A DNA stretch of 64,000 bases from Corylus avellana. Its lineage: Eukaryota; Streptophyta; Magnoliopsida; Fagales; Betulaceae. Of this stretch, positions 32,501-46,700 are shown in pieces. Location of the stretch: contig NC_081541.1 in the NCBI RefSeq assembly GCF_901000735.1, positions 21,257,172 to 21,321,171 on the forward strand, given 5' to 3'. The notes beneath the pieces were generated by a model. It was not told where the DNA came from and searched no databases. It worked only from the letters and a program-made list of their open reading frames with translations. The first letter of the stretch is position 1. Each line of letters opens with the position of its first letter. The position numbers were made by a program, and so were the translations under genes.

Positions 32501-35500
32501 TTAACTATAAATCAATGCATTAATTAGTTTCTATGATGGTGGAACCCTTCCAAAAGAGGCCGCTTCAAGGTCAAGCTCTTCTACTCTTCATTGGCTTGTT
32601 TTGAAGGAAGAGGATTCCCATGGAAGAGTGTGTGGCGTATACAAGCTCCTCCGAGGGCGAGTTTTTTTGTGTGGTCGGCGGCTTTGGGCAAAATTCTGAC
32701 CTTAGATAACCTCAGGAAGCGATAGGTGATTGTGACAAGTAGATGTTGCATGTGCAAGAGGAGTGAGGAGACGGTGGACCATCTTCTCCTTCATTGCGAG
32801 GTTGCTTATGCTTTGTGGAGTACTTTTTTTGGACAGTTTGGGTTGTCTTGGGTGATGCCGAGACGGGTCTCGGATTTACTTGCCTGTTGGTGGTCTTCGG
32901 GGAGGAGGGGGAGTGCTGCTGTTTGGAAAATGGTGCCTACTTGTTTCTTTTGGTGTTTATGGAGGGAAAGGAATAAAATGTGCTTTGAGGATTTGGAAGG
33001 GACATGGGAAGACATATTAGCCTCTTGTTTTCATACGTTGTATCTTTGGACCGTGGTGCATGTCTTTCCGGTGTCGATTAGTTATGATGATTTTCTTGTT
33101 CGTTTTTCTCTTTCTAGTTAGGTGATCCTGTTGTATATTCCCAGCGTACTTTGGGGCGCCTTTACGCTTTTAATTTAACAGATTATTACTTATCAAAAAA
33201 AAAAAAAATTAGTTTCTATGAATTAGGTAAGCTTGTGTGTATATGGGGGGTTTTGCACAAGGCTGACTATTGCTGGACATGCATCTGAATTTCAGTTATG
33301 AGGATTCTTATAATATTACTAACTTAAATTAGTTTAGTAGGCAGGTTTTTCTAGACAAGGGAAAAACTGAAGCTGATATTAAACTTCGATGGTGAATTTG
33401 ATTCATATGCCTTCATCTGGCCCTTTTCTTCATTGAAACATAGGTGCTCAGATTATAATCACCAAATGTTGTTCTACTTTTGAAGTCAGGAACTACTGTT
33501 GCCAAAGAAGAGCCGGGTGCATGGGTGATGTGAGGCACCACCAGGGCACATTTGAAGCCTCAAGGCAAGCTTTTGTTGACGTGCTTGCCATCAACGCCTT
33601 GATACAAGGGGCTTGAGGTGAGCTCTTCAGATCACTAATCTCCCTTACCCCTACGGATTTTTCTTTCAAACCACCCCCACACCCCCCCCCATCACTAATC
33701 TCCCTTACNNNNNNNNNNNNNNNNNNNNNNNNNNNNNNNNNNNNNNNNNNNNNNNNNNNNNNNNNNNNNNNNNNNNNNNNNNNNNNNNNNNNNNNNNNNN
33801 NNNNNNNNNNNNNNNNNNNNNNNNNNNNNNNNNNNNNNNNNNNNNNNNNNNNNNNNNNNNNNNNNNNNNNNNNNNNNNNNNNNNNNNNNNNNNNNNNNNN
33901 NNNNNNNNNNNNNNNNNNNNNNNNNNNNNNNNNNNNNNNNNNNNNNNNNNNNNNNNNNNNNNNNNNNNNNNNNNNNNNNNNNNNNNNNNNNNNNNNNNNN
34001 CACACAAAAAAAAACCAAATCTCTCCCTCACCTTCAAGAATCATGGTACAAGTGGTTTCTTCTTTCGTTCTTAGACGTGCATATGTCCCTCTAGAGATTT
34101 TCCTTTAAAGTTCTACTTCTACTCAATCTCTGTGGTAATTGCTTGCTTTTTATCTTCTTTTTTTCTTTAAAAAAACTTTTATCTGGTGTTTGTTGTAAAC
34201 ATGTCCTTCATAGGCCAATCCTTCTTCACTTGTACTCTTTCTTTTTTTCATAAGTAATCAAGATATCATTAAAAAGCGTAGACGCTTCTAGGTACACAAG
34301 ACTTAATCATGATAACTAATCCCCAATGGAAAAACAAAAGCAGCTGTCCAAAGATACAATTGTAATAAAGACAATATCCTCCGAAGTACTCTAGCGGTCC
34401 TCAAATTTCTGTTATTCCTTTTCCTCTAAGCACACCACAAAAGACACGAAGGTACTATCTTGCACAAAACAACATTCATACATATTGACTACTTGTCTAG
34501 GCATAACCCAAGACAACCCAAATCGACTGAAGAAAATATTCCAAATGGACAAGCAACATCACAATGAAGAATGTCTACAGACTCCCCATTCCTCTTACAC
34601 ATATAAAACCAATCAACCACAATGATGCGTTGCTTTCAAAGATTGTCCATGGTAAGGATCTTTTCTAGGGCCGCCGACCAATTGAAAAAGTCCATCCTCA
34701 ATAGAACCTTGGTCTGCCAAACATTCTTCTAAGGAAAACGGAAACTATCATGACAACCCATGACACTTTAGAAGGATTTAACACCAAACAACCCTTTTTT
34801 GGACAGGACCCAGTACAACTTGTCTTCCCTTTTCTGTGTCATTCTAGTTAAATACAACACCATAAAGAATGAGGCCTTCTGGCAAATCTCACGTTCTATT
34901 GATTGACACTGCCAAAAAAAGCCACGTGAGTCGCAATGGAAGCATCCTTTGGGCAAGCAATACCAAATAAAACTGGGAGGCTTCCTTAAGAGCCATATCC
35001 CCATGCCAAATATCATGCCAAAATGAACTTGGAGCCACCTGCACCTCAAAATTGGTATGACTAGAAAATTTACCCTAACCCCTCCTAATATTTTTCCATA
35101 AACCCACCTCACATGCCTTGATGAGTTTACTAGAACACCATCTTCCCCATGAACTTACATATTTAGAGTCCACCGCCACTCTCCACCAAGCCTCTCTTTC
35201 TGAAGCCCATAGCGCTAGAGCCATTTACCTAAGAGAGCATGATTGAACCTCAACAAGTTCCTAATCCCCACCCTCCTTTAGAGATCGGCATACAAACCTT
35301 GGACCATCCCACCAAGCGATGTTTGAATTCTTTTCCTAGCCATCCCACCAAGTGATGTTTGGTGGGTAGGTGTTGCCCACCCACCAAAGGGATGTCCAGC
35401 AAGCCTTGATCAAAGATGAAACTAGAAAATTCTTCCACAGGAGTTGCATACCGCATAACACCTACCCTTTCACTTGGATATCTAATGGCATTAAAATCTC

Positions 35501-38500
35501 CACCAATGCACTAAAGCGCTTCCCACCAACTCGTGATGCTAACCAATTCATCCCACAAAAGTTGCCTATCATTATTATTATTGGGACCATACACACCTGC
35601 AAAAGCCCATTCAAAGTTGTCACCGACACTTTGGAAATAGCATGCAATGATGAAACGCCCTACACTAACATCCAATTTTTCCACTACCCTTCTATCCCAC
35701 ATCAGCAAAATGCCTCCAGAAGCTCCATGTGACCCTATATAACACCAATCCATGTGAGGGCAACCCCACAAGCTCCTTGCTATTTCTCTAGTAACTTGCT
35801 GTAATTTAGTTTCTTGTAAGCACACAATATCCACTTTCCACTCCCCTATAAGGCCCTTTATCTTCATTCTTTTTTCCTCCAAGTTCAGCCCCCTTACGTT
35901 CCACGATAAAATTATTGGCTTCATTAATCAACCATCGAGCCCCTCCCTTTCCCATTGACCTTGAGTGCAGTCCCTTTCTTGCCATCATAATTAATAGAAC
36001 ATGACAATTGTTGTAGCTCTTGTTTACCTTTGGACTTTGTTGATAGAGGTGCCACCACTATGTCTGCCACCGGAGAACTTGTTTTGTTCTTTCGATCATC
36101 TTCAATTGCTCTGAACAATGCCATTATCTCTTCCTCATGCCCTTCAAGTGACAACCCAACAACATGGCAAAAACCTTTCACTCTTTCCACAACCTATTCA
36201 CAAGTCTCTTCCTTAGTCAACTCACCCTCCAACATGTCCCCCCTTTGTACTGCCAAGGGTTCACAATCCACCACTTCATCATCCCAGAACTGTATCAATT
36301 CCTTGCCAGTGAGCTGCTTGTCTTCATGAATAGAGTTTTCCCCTTCGACAAAAATTATTGGCCATTTTAAAACAATTGGCTTGCTATTCATTGGGGTCCA
36401 CCAACGTCTTAGGGAATTCAGAGCTACTTTTGTCATCTTCTCCCCCTTGCCCTCACATCTATTTGCAATTTGTAGCAGCCCTCCGCCACTATTGTCATCA
36501 GTGCCTTAGTCAATTCGTTCCCCTGTGCAGCCTTCCTATTGATATCTTGCTCAAGCTGCTCAACGTCCAACTCTGACACTGTTCTGTCCAATTCTGGCAT
36601 TTATTCCACTTCTGGGCTATCTATGACTGCCGCCACAAGCCATGGGTTGTCCGCTATGTGCTCCCGAGTCTGCCCAAAGGCCTGGTTGGCCTTGTTTGAC
36701 TTCTCTGGAAAGAGTATGGGATCTGCCATCATTGCCGTTGTGGACTTCGACTCCAGCACCCAACTCCGGCCACTCTTCGGCACCATTGCGTTGTCTTCTA
36801 CTGATGCTTCGGGCTGCTGGAGACCATCACAATTCTGTTTCGTAGTGCAATTGGCTTGTGCGGCTTGATCTGTTGCTGTCGAGCCAAGATTCAGCTCCAG
36901 CGACTCTCCGGCAGCTGCTCTGGCGACCTTCTCCGGCGCCTCTCTGGCAGCTGCTCCGGCGACTCTCCGGCATTGGCAACAGCTCCTTTCTGCTGGCCGG
37001 AGCTGCTGTATTTTTCACATGCCAACGTGGCTTGGACTTCAGTATTTTCCTTCGAAAATATGTTTTCTTGACAATTGGTTTTGGCTGCTGATGATACTTG
37101 GGCTGCGCGACATGTGCCCAAGGCTTTGCCTGCTGATGCTCTATCTCTAAGGTCCATTTCCTGGCCTGCCCAAGAATATACCACGCACACTTCAATCTTC
37201 TCCAGACAGCTGTTTATTTCCTCCTTAAATGCTACCAACACATTTCAAATTGCCATAATATTCCCTTCTGTTATGAGCTGCGAAAATCTTTTCTCATTAA
37301 TTCCAGCATGATATATGGTCAACTTGTCTTCAGCACTTTCCTGAATGGGCTTCTCCTTGACCGTTGCAGCACCATGGTCGCCGGCGAGTTGAGTGCCACC
37401 CTGTAAATTTTGCGAGATGGCCAGAGTTGGAATCCTTTGCTCAGCCTCCATCCCTTACTCGTCACTGCTTCCGCGTAAGACACCTTTCCATTGACTCCTT
37501 GCGATTCTGTTACTATGTTCCCCATCTTTGCCTCCGGAGCCTTACTCGCATGCGTTCCTTCTGAGCGTTGTTTTTCATGATGCTGTGTCAGCCGTAATAA
37601 TTGCATTCGACATTCCTTCCTGCCCATTCCTTCATCTCCCTCCGGTATGATAACGAAGCTTCTTCTTCCACTCCCACCATATTCTGAGAGCTCCATGAAA
37701 TTCCCATAGTTATTCCTTCGCCTTTGTAACACATGCATGGTGTTACCGAACCGGAAGGTCCTCCAATTCACCTTGGTCTTATTGTTGTGAGACAGGTAAT
37801 CCCAAGACATAAAGAACCAGAATACTGTCGGCCATGCCATGATCACCGACTGAGAAACACCCTTACTTTTTTCCGCCAAGCGAACACCCCCTCTCACTTC
37901 TGACCTGAATTCAAAAGACTTCTTTTCTACGTAAAAAGACCCTAGATTCCCCATTCTTCTTACCAAACTACTACTGCCTGCCACTAGATGGGCGGGGGAG
38001 CCACCTCTTACCTTCAAACAAAGACACAATGTTGAGGGCCAATGCCACAGTTATACATCTGGGTAGAATTGATACAGTCAGATGGTTCTAGCCCAACAAG
38101 GCATCCAACAAGAGTAGTTGAATACAATGAGAATATTGTTGAGAGAATGATTGATGTGAAAATCTTGGCTGCATGGCTTTGAACGAGCTGAAAGTGTGTA
38201 GAGAAACTGTAATACCCCACTCTAATGATACACAATATTGTCTGCTTTTGGCTCCCCCAAGCCAAACTTCCTAGGAGGTCACCCATTTTGGTACTACTAT
38301 CACAGAAGCATGCTTAACTACGGAGTTTTGATGGGATCATTAGCATCACGGCTTTAAAACGTGTTGTTGTTATTAAGGGTGTAAGTATACATGAAGTATA
38401 TTCCAATCTCCATACCCAGGCGATATGGGACGCCACAATCACCCCCTCTTAGGACCCAGCGTCCCCACTGGCGACCCTCATGGGATTAGCCCATTCTTGG

Positions 38501-40673
38501 CGTTTCAGTGAGTGTCGGCTAGCGACCTTCATGGGCTTGTGCACGCTTCCCCCATCTCAGGCTGGGTAATGGCTTTGAAACCATTTGTAATACCCCACCG
38601 TAATGACACACAATATTGTTCGCTTTTGGCTTTCCCAAACCAAACTTCTCAGGAGGTTACCCATCTTTGTACTACTCTTGCGGAAGTATGCTTAACTGCG
38701 GAGTTCTGATGGGATCATGGCCATCACGGCTTTAAAACGCGTTGTTGTCATTATGGGTGTAAGTATACATTTAAGTACATCCCCATCTCCATACCCAGGA
38801 GATGTGGGACGCCACCGAAACATCGTTACCTTAATCACTTTCGGAAGACTTTTTTCCCTCTTAGTTTGCTCTCAAGGCATAGGCAATAAGAATAGGATCT
38901 AGAATTTGCCTACCTCGGATGAATGCATTTTGTGACTTAGAAATAATCTTCTTCAACACCATTTAAAGCCTGTTCACTAGAGTCTTGGCAATAATCTTGT
39001 AAATGCTACCCACTAGATTGATAGGGGGAAAATCTGGTAACATTGAAATTACCCCCAATGCATCAAGCGAAGTTCACCAACTGAGTAAACTAGCCAACTC
39101 ATTCGAAAGGATCTCTCTATCCCAATCGGAATTAGGGCCATTGAAACCCGTAAAAGTCCACGTGAAATGATCTTCAACATTTCTAAAGGTAACCAAAGAG
39201 AATCCCCCCACATAGTCGTCTATCTTCTTCACCACCCTCATATCCCACATAATCAGAAAGCCACTTGAGGCCTTATGGAGTCTAGACAACACCAATCCGT
39301 ATGATGGCAACCATACAAACTACGCATAACATTACGAGACATGACTTAAAGCTTGGTTTCTTGGAAACAAACAATATCAACCTTCCACTCTCTAAGTAAG
39401 TTCCTCACCCTCATTCAACCCTCTCACATTATAGGATAATGTTTTAGGCTTCATTAAAAAATAAAAAGAAAATAAAACTTGATAAAACACGGGGATCGTA
39501 TTCTACCCCCAACCACCAATTAAAACGAAAGATAATGCAAACACAATAATCATGTATAGTGGAAATTAAAACATCGCAACCACAACACCAAAACTTGTTG
39601 ACAAAGTGGAAAACCCTTTGAACCAATCAAAGGGAAAAACCACTCCGGACACCCAAACCCGAGAAATCACTATTCGAAGATTCAAATTACAAACAAATAG
39701 AAAATACTCACAAACCCTTGTGAATCTCTAGACTCTATAAGAACAACAAGCTCACTTGTTTCCTAGCTGACCATCTTCATGGAGCGCATTTCCTTACCGA
39801 CCCCATTAGTAGACTTCTTCACGGTTGTAGAACAAGCACAGTTGTAGATTGTGAAACAACGATCAACACATTAAAAGGAAGAATAGCCCGAAGCTTTCAC
39901 CACGTCCTCTCTTGGAAACCAACTTACGAGAACTCACTACTTGGAGGACAACCTTTGAGACTATCGAGAAAAATACCCAAAAAGTTTGCTTTCAACAGTA
40001 ACAGGAAAAAGACTTTATAAGGAAGAATTTTTACTTGTCACGTCTTAATAGGACTCATGTCCTGTTAAGACGTGATGAACAAAATATACAGATCTGAGAT
40101 TTGAAAATGTTTAAGGCTTAACGGGTAAAGAGTCTCGTTATGGCATGAAGAGTAAAATCATCTCAGCCTCGTCACGAGTCCTTCCTGACAAGCCATCTGA
40201 TGGGAGAACTGGGAGCTCATTCTTTAGTCACGTTATGTGTCCCGTCTTGACGATTCATCTGATGAGAAACTAGGAAGCACGTTCTTCAGTCACGTCATGT
40301 ACCTGTCCTGATGAGGTATCTGATGAGAAAACAGTGAGTACATCTCAAGGTGATGTCACAAGCTCGTTATGACTTGCCATCTAACGAGAAAACAGTGAGC
40401 ACATATCCAGGTGCCATCATGAGCTCGTCATGGCTCGCCTTCTGACAAGAAAATAGTGAGCACTCCTTAAGATGCTGTCACGACCCATCATGACACCCAT
40501 CTGACGGAAAAACAGAAAGCAACCAAAAAGCTCCTAATCTTGCACCCTTAACCTATGGTTTTCAACAACAAATTTAAACAAAGGTTATTTGCATTGGATA
40601 CAACCAAATTAAAATCTAACTAAATTGATAATAAATAGATATAAATTATGAAATAGGCACTTCCTACTAAACT

Positions 40674-40714
<41 letters not shown>

Positions 40715-43700
40715 AGTGGGCGTGGGCTGGTGGAGCTTGTGGATGAAGGGGTAGTTAATATGAAAATAATGAGAGATCTTCTGGAATCTTTCAAAGTCAA
40801 GATGGAATGATATGTGCAGAAATATGGACTAGATTACGTGGATGAAGGAAGCTCGCGTGAGAATATTATTAGTGGGAAGGGTGGGGTTACAAGCCTAATG
40901 GGCCCAGAAAAGAAGAATGATAAAAAACAGGAGGGATCTAGTGACAGTGGGCCTGCTTATAATCAGCCCATCAAATTCTACAAAGCAACTTATTATAGAA
41001 GGAAGCCCAGGAAAGGGGTAAGCTGGCGGGTGAAGCAGCAGGTACGACTCGTCCAGCCGGAGCCGGAGAAGTCAACGGTGACTTGCTGGAGCAGTCCTTT
41101 AGCAACTCTGTTAGGTGCATCAAGGGTAATGGGGCCAGACAAAGCCGCACAAGCAGTGGGAATGGACGACAGCCAAGCTCCGATGAAAACAGTACTTATG
41201 GTAGGAGGATCAGAGGTGACTAGGGTGACAGATATAGGCGGGGTTGGCGAAAAAGGGGTTGGAACAGAGACAAAATGCCGCACAGACCGGAGAAGGAGCT
41301 CTGACTGGACCGGCGATGTTTGACTGTGGACACAAGTGGAGCAACAATGTCGAAGTAGCGACGAGCAGATTCGCTGGAGTTGTCCGCCGGCGTTGGATCA
41401 AGACCTGGGGGGGAGGGGCACATGGAGAGGCTTCGGAGCAGGTCGCTGGAGAAGGTTTGTAGTCCAATTGAACCTGACGAAGCTGTGGGGGATGCTGGTG
41501 ACGTGCGACAGCCCGCTAGGATGGTGCAGACCTCGCCGATAGCTTTCTGTGAGGGGGCAGGATCGCCTTCTGATGATGGGTTAGGTCTAGGTATGGTTGA
41601 AAACGAGGGGAATTTGGTTATGGGTAGTTTTGATGATGGGGAAGGTGGTTTGGAGGAGACAATACCAGAAAAGGATACCAATAGCTGGGTTATTGATAGG
41701 TGTATAGATTTTTATCCCAAAGTTGGACCGACTTGTGAGGGGGAAAATGATAAAATGGAGACTTTACTCAATGATATTGAAGATTCTCAAAAACAACCAG
41801 TTATTGAAGTGGTGGGTACGTCCTCTAGTATCCCTGTTTCCAGAGTACCTAGGGAGTTGAAGAAATTAGATTGTTATGTCAATTATGAAAGGGCCGGTCG
41901 GAAATCCAGCAGGGTAAAGGAAGAGGGAGGGGTTGACATGTTGGTCTATGAAGCCAAAAATAATTGTGTAGAATGTGAGAGGGTTGAATGCCCTCAAGAA
42001 AAGATTGAGGATTCGGGGTCTTTTAAAAGAATGGAAAGCAGAAATTGTGTGTTTGATCGAAACAAAGATGGAGGTTATTTCCCGGGAGGTGGTACGTAGT
42101 AGATGGGGAGGCCAACATGTGGGCTGGATGTATAAGGCGTATGATGGGGCGTCGGGGGGCATGTTGTTGATGTGGGATAGGAGGATGGTTGAAAAAAGGA
42201 GTGTATTGGGCGTTACACAATGGCCTGTTCTTTTCAGAATGTGGAGGACCATTTTGAATGGGCATTTGGGGGGGTGTATGGACCGAATGATGACGTGGAG
42301 AGAAGGATCCTTTGGGAGGAGTTGGCTGGTTTGATGAATGTGTGGGAGGTACCATGGTGTATTGGGGGGGATTTTAATATAGTTCGATTTCCTAGTGAGA
42401 GGTCTAGTGCTTTGAACTTTTCTACAAGCATGATGGAATTTTCGGATTTTATATCCAAACAAGGTTTGGTGGATATTCCATTGGCGGGGGGGCCTGTATA
42501 CATGGTCCAATAATCAAGAAAATGAAACTTGGTCAAGAATTGATTGATTCTTATTCTCACCAGATTGGGAGGATCACTATCCGGCGGTGTCACAAAGAAG
42601 GCTTCAATGTCTACTTTTAGATCACTTTCCTTTATTGCTGGATTGTGGGGAATCTAGTGGAGGTCGTAAGTATTTTAAATTTGAGAATATGTGGTTAAAG
42701 TTTGAAGGTTTTGTTGACAAGGTTAAATCTTGGTGGGATTCGTATATGTTTGAAGGCTTACCTAGTTTTGTTTTGGTTAATAAGCTGGAATCCCTTAAAC
42801 TGGATTTGAAAAAATGGAACAAGGAGGTTTTTGGTGACATTGGGAGGAAAAAAAAGGAGTTGTTGGAAGGGATCCAGGACCTGGATGTTATGGCTGAAAC
42901 TAGAGGTTTAGGGGAGGAAGAAAAGATTCAATTGGCTGATATGTCGAAGGAATTGGAGAATACTTTACTGTATGAGGAAATACATTGGCGGCAAAAGTCG
43001 AGAGAGTTGTGGCTAAAGGAGGGGGATAGTAACACTCGGTTTTTTCATAAGGTGGCTAATTCCCATCGAATGTATAATCGTGTGGAAGCTCTAAGTATCA
43101 ATGGGGATGTGTCCTATAATCCTATAGAGGTAAAAGAACATATTGTGTAGTTCTATCAAAACTTATATTCTGAGCGAAGTTCTTGGCGACCTAAAATGGA
43201 TAATCAATTTTTTTAGTCCATTGTTGAGGAGGAGAAAAATTGGTTAGAAAGAGACTTTGAGGAGCAGGAGGCTTGGGAGGTGGTAAAAGGGTTGGAGGGT
43301 GACAAGGCACCGGGACCGGATGGTTTCACCATGGCATTCTTCCAATCTTGTTGGGCTGTGGTGAAACATGATGTTATGGCGGTTTTTTCTGAATTCCATC
43401 GAAGACGTCAGTTGGTGAAGAGTATGAATGTAACGTTTGTGTCCTTGGTTCCAAAGAAGGCCGTTGCGATAGAGGTGAGGTGGGAGGGGTGTATAAAATT
43501 TTATCAAAGGTCTTGGCCAATAGAATGAAAACTGTTTTGGGAAAAATCATCTCTAACTCTCAAAATGCTTTTATTGGGGGGTGACAAATTTTAGATTCTG
43601 TGCTCATAGCTAATGAATGCTTGGATGGTCGGATGAGGTCAGGGGTGCCTGGTGTTATTTGTAAATTGGACTTGGAAAAGGCTTATGACCATGTTAAGTG

Positions 43701-46700
43701 GGACTTTTTGTTGTACTTACTAAAAAGATGTGGGTTTGGAGAAAGATGGAGGGGATGGATAGAGTGATGTATTTCGACGGTTAGATTCTCCATTTTGGTA
43801 AATGGAACGCCAAAGGGTTTCTTTAAGAGCTCACGGGGGATTCGGCAAGGGGATCCGATGTCGCTGTTACTATTTGTATTGGTTATGGAGGCATTGAGCA
43901 GGATGGTGAATGCGACAATAGAGCAAGGTTTATTGTCAGGTTTCTCGGTGGGGGAAAGGGCCTTTTCAGATTTTGTAGTTTCTCATTCTTTATTTGTTGA
44001 TGATACTTTGATTTTCTGTGAAGCATCTCCTGAGTAAATCCAGTATGTACGCCTTATTCTCTTGTGCTTTGAGGCATTTTCGGGGCTGAGAGTTAATCTT
44101 GGTAAATCAGAACTTGTTGCTATAGGGGAGGTGGACAACATTGGGGTTTTGGCTAATATTCTTGGGTGTAATGTTGCTGCCATGCCTATGAAGTATTTGG
44201 GTTTGCCACTAGGGGCGAAGCACATGGATACATCTATGTGGAATGGTGTACTTGAACAGATGGAGCGTCGTATGGCAGGATGGAAGAAAGTGTATTTATC
44301 AAAGGGAGGTCACTTAACTCTTATAAAGAGTACGTTGTCTAATCTCCCAACTTATTTTTTATCGTTGTTTCTTGTTCCTATGAGTGTGGTCAAAAGGATT
44401 GAGAAACTTCAAAGAGATTTCCTGTGGGGAGGAATGGGAGATGAACAAAAATTGCATCTTGTGAATTGGAACCAAGTATGCTGTCCCCTACGGGCCGGCG
44501 GTCTTGGCATTCGGAATATACGTAAATTTAATCAGGCTCTCTTGGGGAAATGGTTATGGAGATATGCGACAGGGAGTGAGGCGCTTTGGTACAAAATAAT
44601 AAAAGCCAAGTATGAAAATCAGGATGGAGGGTGGTGTTCGAAGGAGGTGTCGGGTTCTTATGGTGTGGGTTTGTGGAAGCATATTAGAAGAGGTTGGGAT
44701 ACTTTTGCAAAAGGTGTGCGGTTTGAGGTGGGAATGGGGTCGAAAGTTCGTTTTTGGCATGATATTTGGTGTGATGATCAACCATTGAAGCATGCTTTCC
44801 CTTTCTTGTTTGGTATTGCTAGGTACAAGGACGCATGGAGGATAATTTTAGTTGGAGGAATGGGAGGGTTGAGTGGAATGTCCTTTTTGTGCGCTCTGCC
44901 CAAGATTGGGAAATGGATGGGGTCTCATCTTTCTTTGAATTGCTGTACTCTTGTAAGGTTTCTTATAGTAATGCGGACCGTATTCAATGGTCCTTATCTA
45001 AAAAGGGTATGTTTGAGGTGAAATCGTTCTATAAGGCCTTGTCCATTCCAGATTGTAGGGAGTTCCCATGGAAGAGTATTTGGCGCTCTAAAGTGCCTTC
45101 GAGAGTGGCATTTTTTGGGTGGACAACGGCTCTCGGTAAAATTTTGACACATGACAATTTGCGAAAGCGGAGAATTGTGGTAGTGGAATGATGTTGTATG
45201 TGTAAGAAGAATGGGGAGTCTGTAGATCATTTGTTGATTCATTGTGAAGTGGCTACTCGGTTATGGAACTATGTTTTTACTTTGTTCGGTATTGAGTGGG
45301 TCATGCCGCAACGGTTCATTGATTTGTTGTCTTGCTGGAATCAGGTGGGGGGTAGGGATATCTCTAAAGTCATTTGGAGGATGGTCCCTTTATGTATCAC
45401 GTGGTGTGTTTGGCTGGAGAGGACTACTCGAACGTTTGAGGATAAGGAGTGTTCGGTGGATGGGATGAGGAAGAATATGATCTCTATGCTACACTTGTGG
45501 GTGTTGGTTCATCATCGTAGTGTGGTCCCGACCTTGGATGAGTTCTTGAATATGTGTTGTTTGTATATTCCGTAGAGGTTTCTATTGTATATATCTTTTG
45601 CATTAGAGTGGCGCCCCTCTGCGCTTTTTCAATAATATTCTAATTACTTATCAAAAAATATATATATTTTGTGGGGAGAGAACAAGTTTGTAAAAGATGG
45701 GATTATGTTTTTATTGTTCATACAGGGGAAGTAAACATTATCTTCTATGCATGAGGGGATTAGGAGCTGTACTATGTTCAACTTTGTTTAGATGTGCTCG
45801 TGGACCTTTATGTTCCTGTTGGGTACTTGTGTGATGCGGCCTTCGTTGAACTCTGTACCTTTGGATTTGGAATTTTCCTCTTTTGTTGTACGCTATAATC
45901 AGTGTGTTTGCCCCATTATTGTGCTTTTTCCACTTGGTGCAATAGTTAGGACCCTGTTCTTTGCTAGATCACAATATATTTTTTTTACTCTTTCTTCTTG
46001 GGGAGAAGTATTTTCTAATGTAGCTTGTTCCAGTTATCCAAAAAATTTAAGCTGATGGGAAATGATTAATTTAATCATTTAACTATTATTTTAACATTCC
46101 TCTTTACGTGTGAGTCAAAACTTTCCATTAATAAGTGGGATCCTACATGTGGAACGTTTTAAATTTTAATGAGGGTAGAGTAGAGTAAAGGTTCAAACTT
46201 AGAATCGTTGTTTTATTATTGGTTATTACTAATTTGCTGGCAACAAAGGAGGTCAAAGCTGTATACTGAGGACTACAGTAATGGATAATTTTAATCGATC
46301 TGGGTTGAAAGGAAGTTGAGTTTAAATCAGATCAAATATCTTGTTGCCCAACAATGTTTAGTCCCTTGTTTTCTGATGAATTGGTGGTGGCAATATTTGA
46401 AGCAACATATGAGTTTTAGGTATTCTTTCTTCTACTCATGCATGAGTTTATGGTTGAGTTTCAAGCATTGGCAATAGAAGGAAGACAACCGTTGTTATTG
46501 TTTGTTCTATGCACATTTAGGACAATGTGAAATATTGAATTCAATGGTTGTGTTATTGAATTCAATGGTCGTGTTAAATGGGTTTGAGAGCAATAGTTAG
46601 TGATCGGTATTGTTTTTGTGAGCGATGGTTCTCCCTGCGTTTCCCTCTCTCTTTCCCCCATCGGCGTGGGTGAGCGTGTTTCGTCTTAGCACTATAGTTT

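Larger units (their letters stand above)
34242..38030 (-). mobile_element. LINE-1 of intron 8 (antisense), with reverse transcriptase deleted
   Basis: In minus orientation: ORF1 region (38029 to about 35930), endonuclease start (35924-35511), a short piece of endonuclease end, then directly the region after the RT core (35456-34768) and the 3' end with 'cgc..ttttaatgat..gattacttatg' and an A-tail (T-run at 34242-34248). The catalytic RT segment is missing between 'LLDIPLVGG' and '[15 protein letters not shown]'. An imperfect 25-bp repeat 'catcccaccaagygatgtttg' lies at the deletion point (35306-35364). Confidence 0.8.
40712..45656 (+). mobile_element. Long sense-strand LINE in CHR19 intron 8
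   Basis: About 4.9 kb with ORF1 C-terminal part, endonuclease, RT, RT zinc-binding domain and the family 3' end ('gtggcgcccctctgcgctttttcaataa..aattacttatc', A-run at 45651-45656). It is the most complete plus-strand copy in the window, broken by several stops and frameshifts. The 5' end is probably truncated in ORF1. Confidence 0.88.

Noticed and set aside
38271..38716. Two 5S rRNA genes
   Set aside because: Blocks are partial and decayed and lie in direct LTRs with primer site and target duplications, so they are the 5S-like parts of Cassandra.
40150..40515. CRISPR-like array (regular repeats and spacers)
   Set aside because: The genome is plant, the repeats are degenerate, the spacing belongs to a 61-bp tandem unit and no cas genes exist. 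It is a minisatellite.
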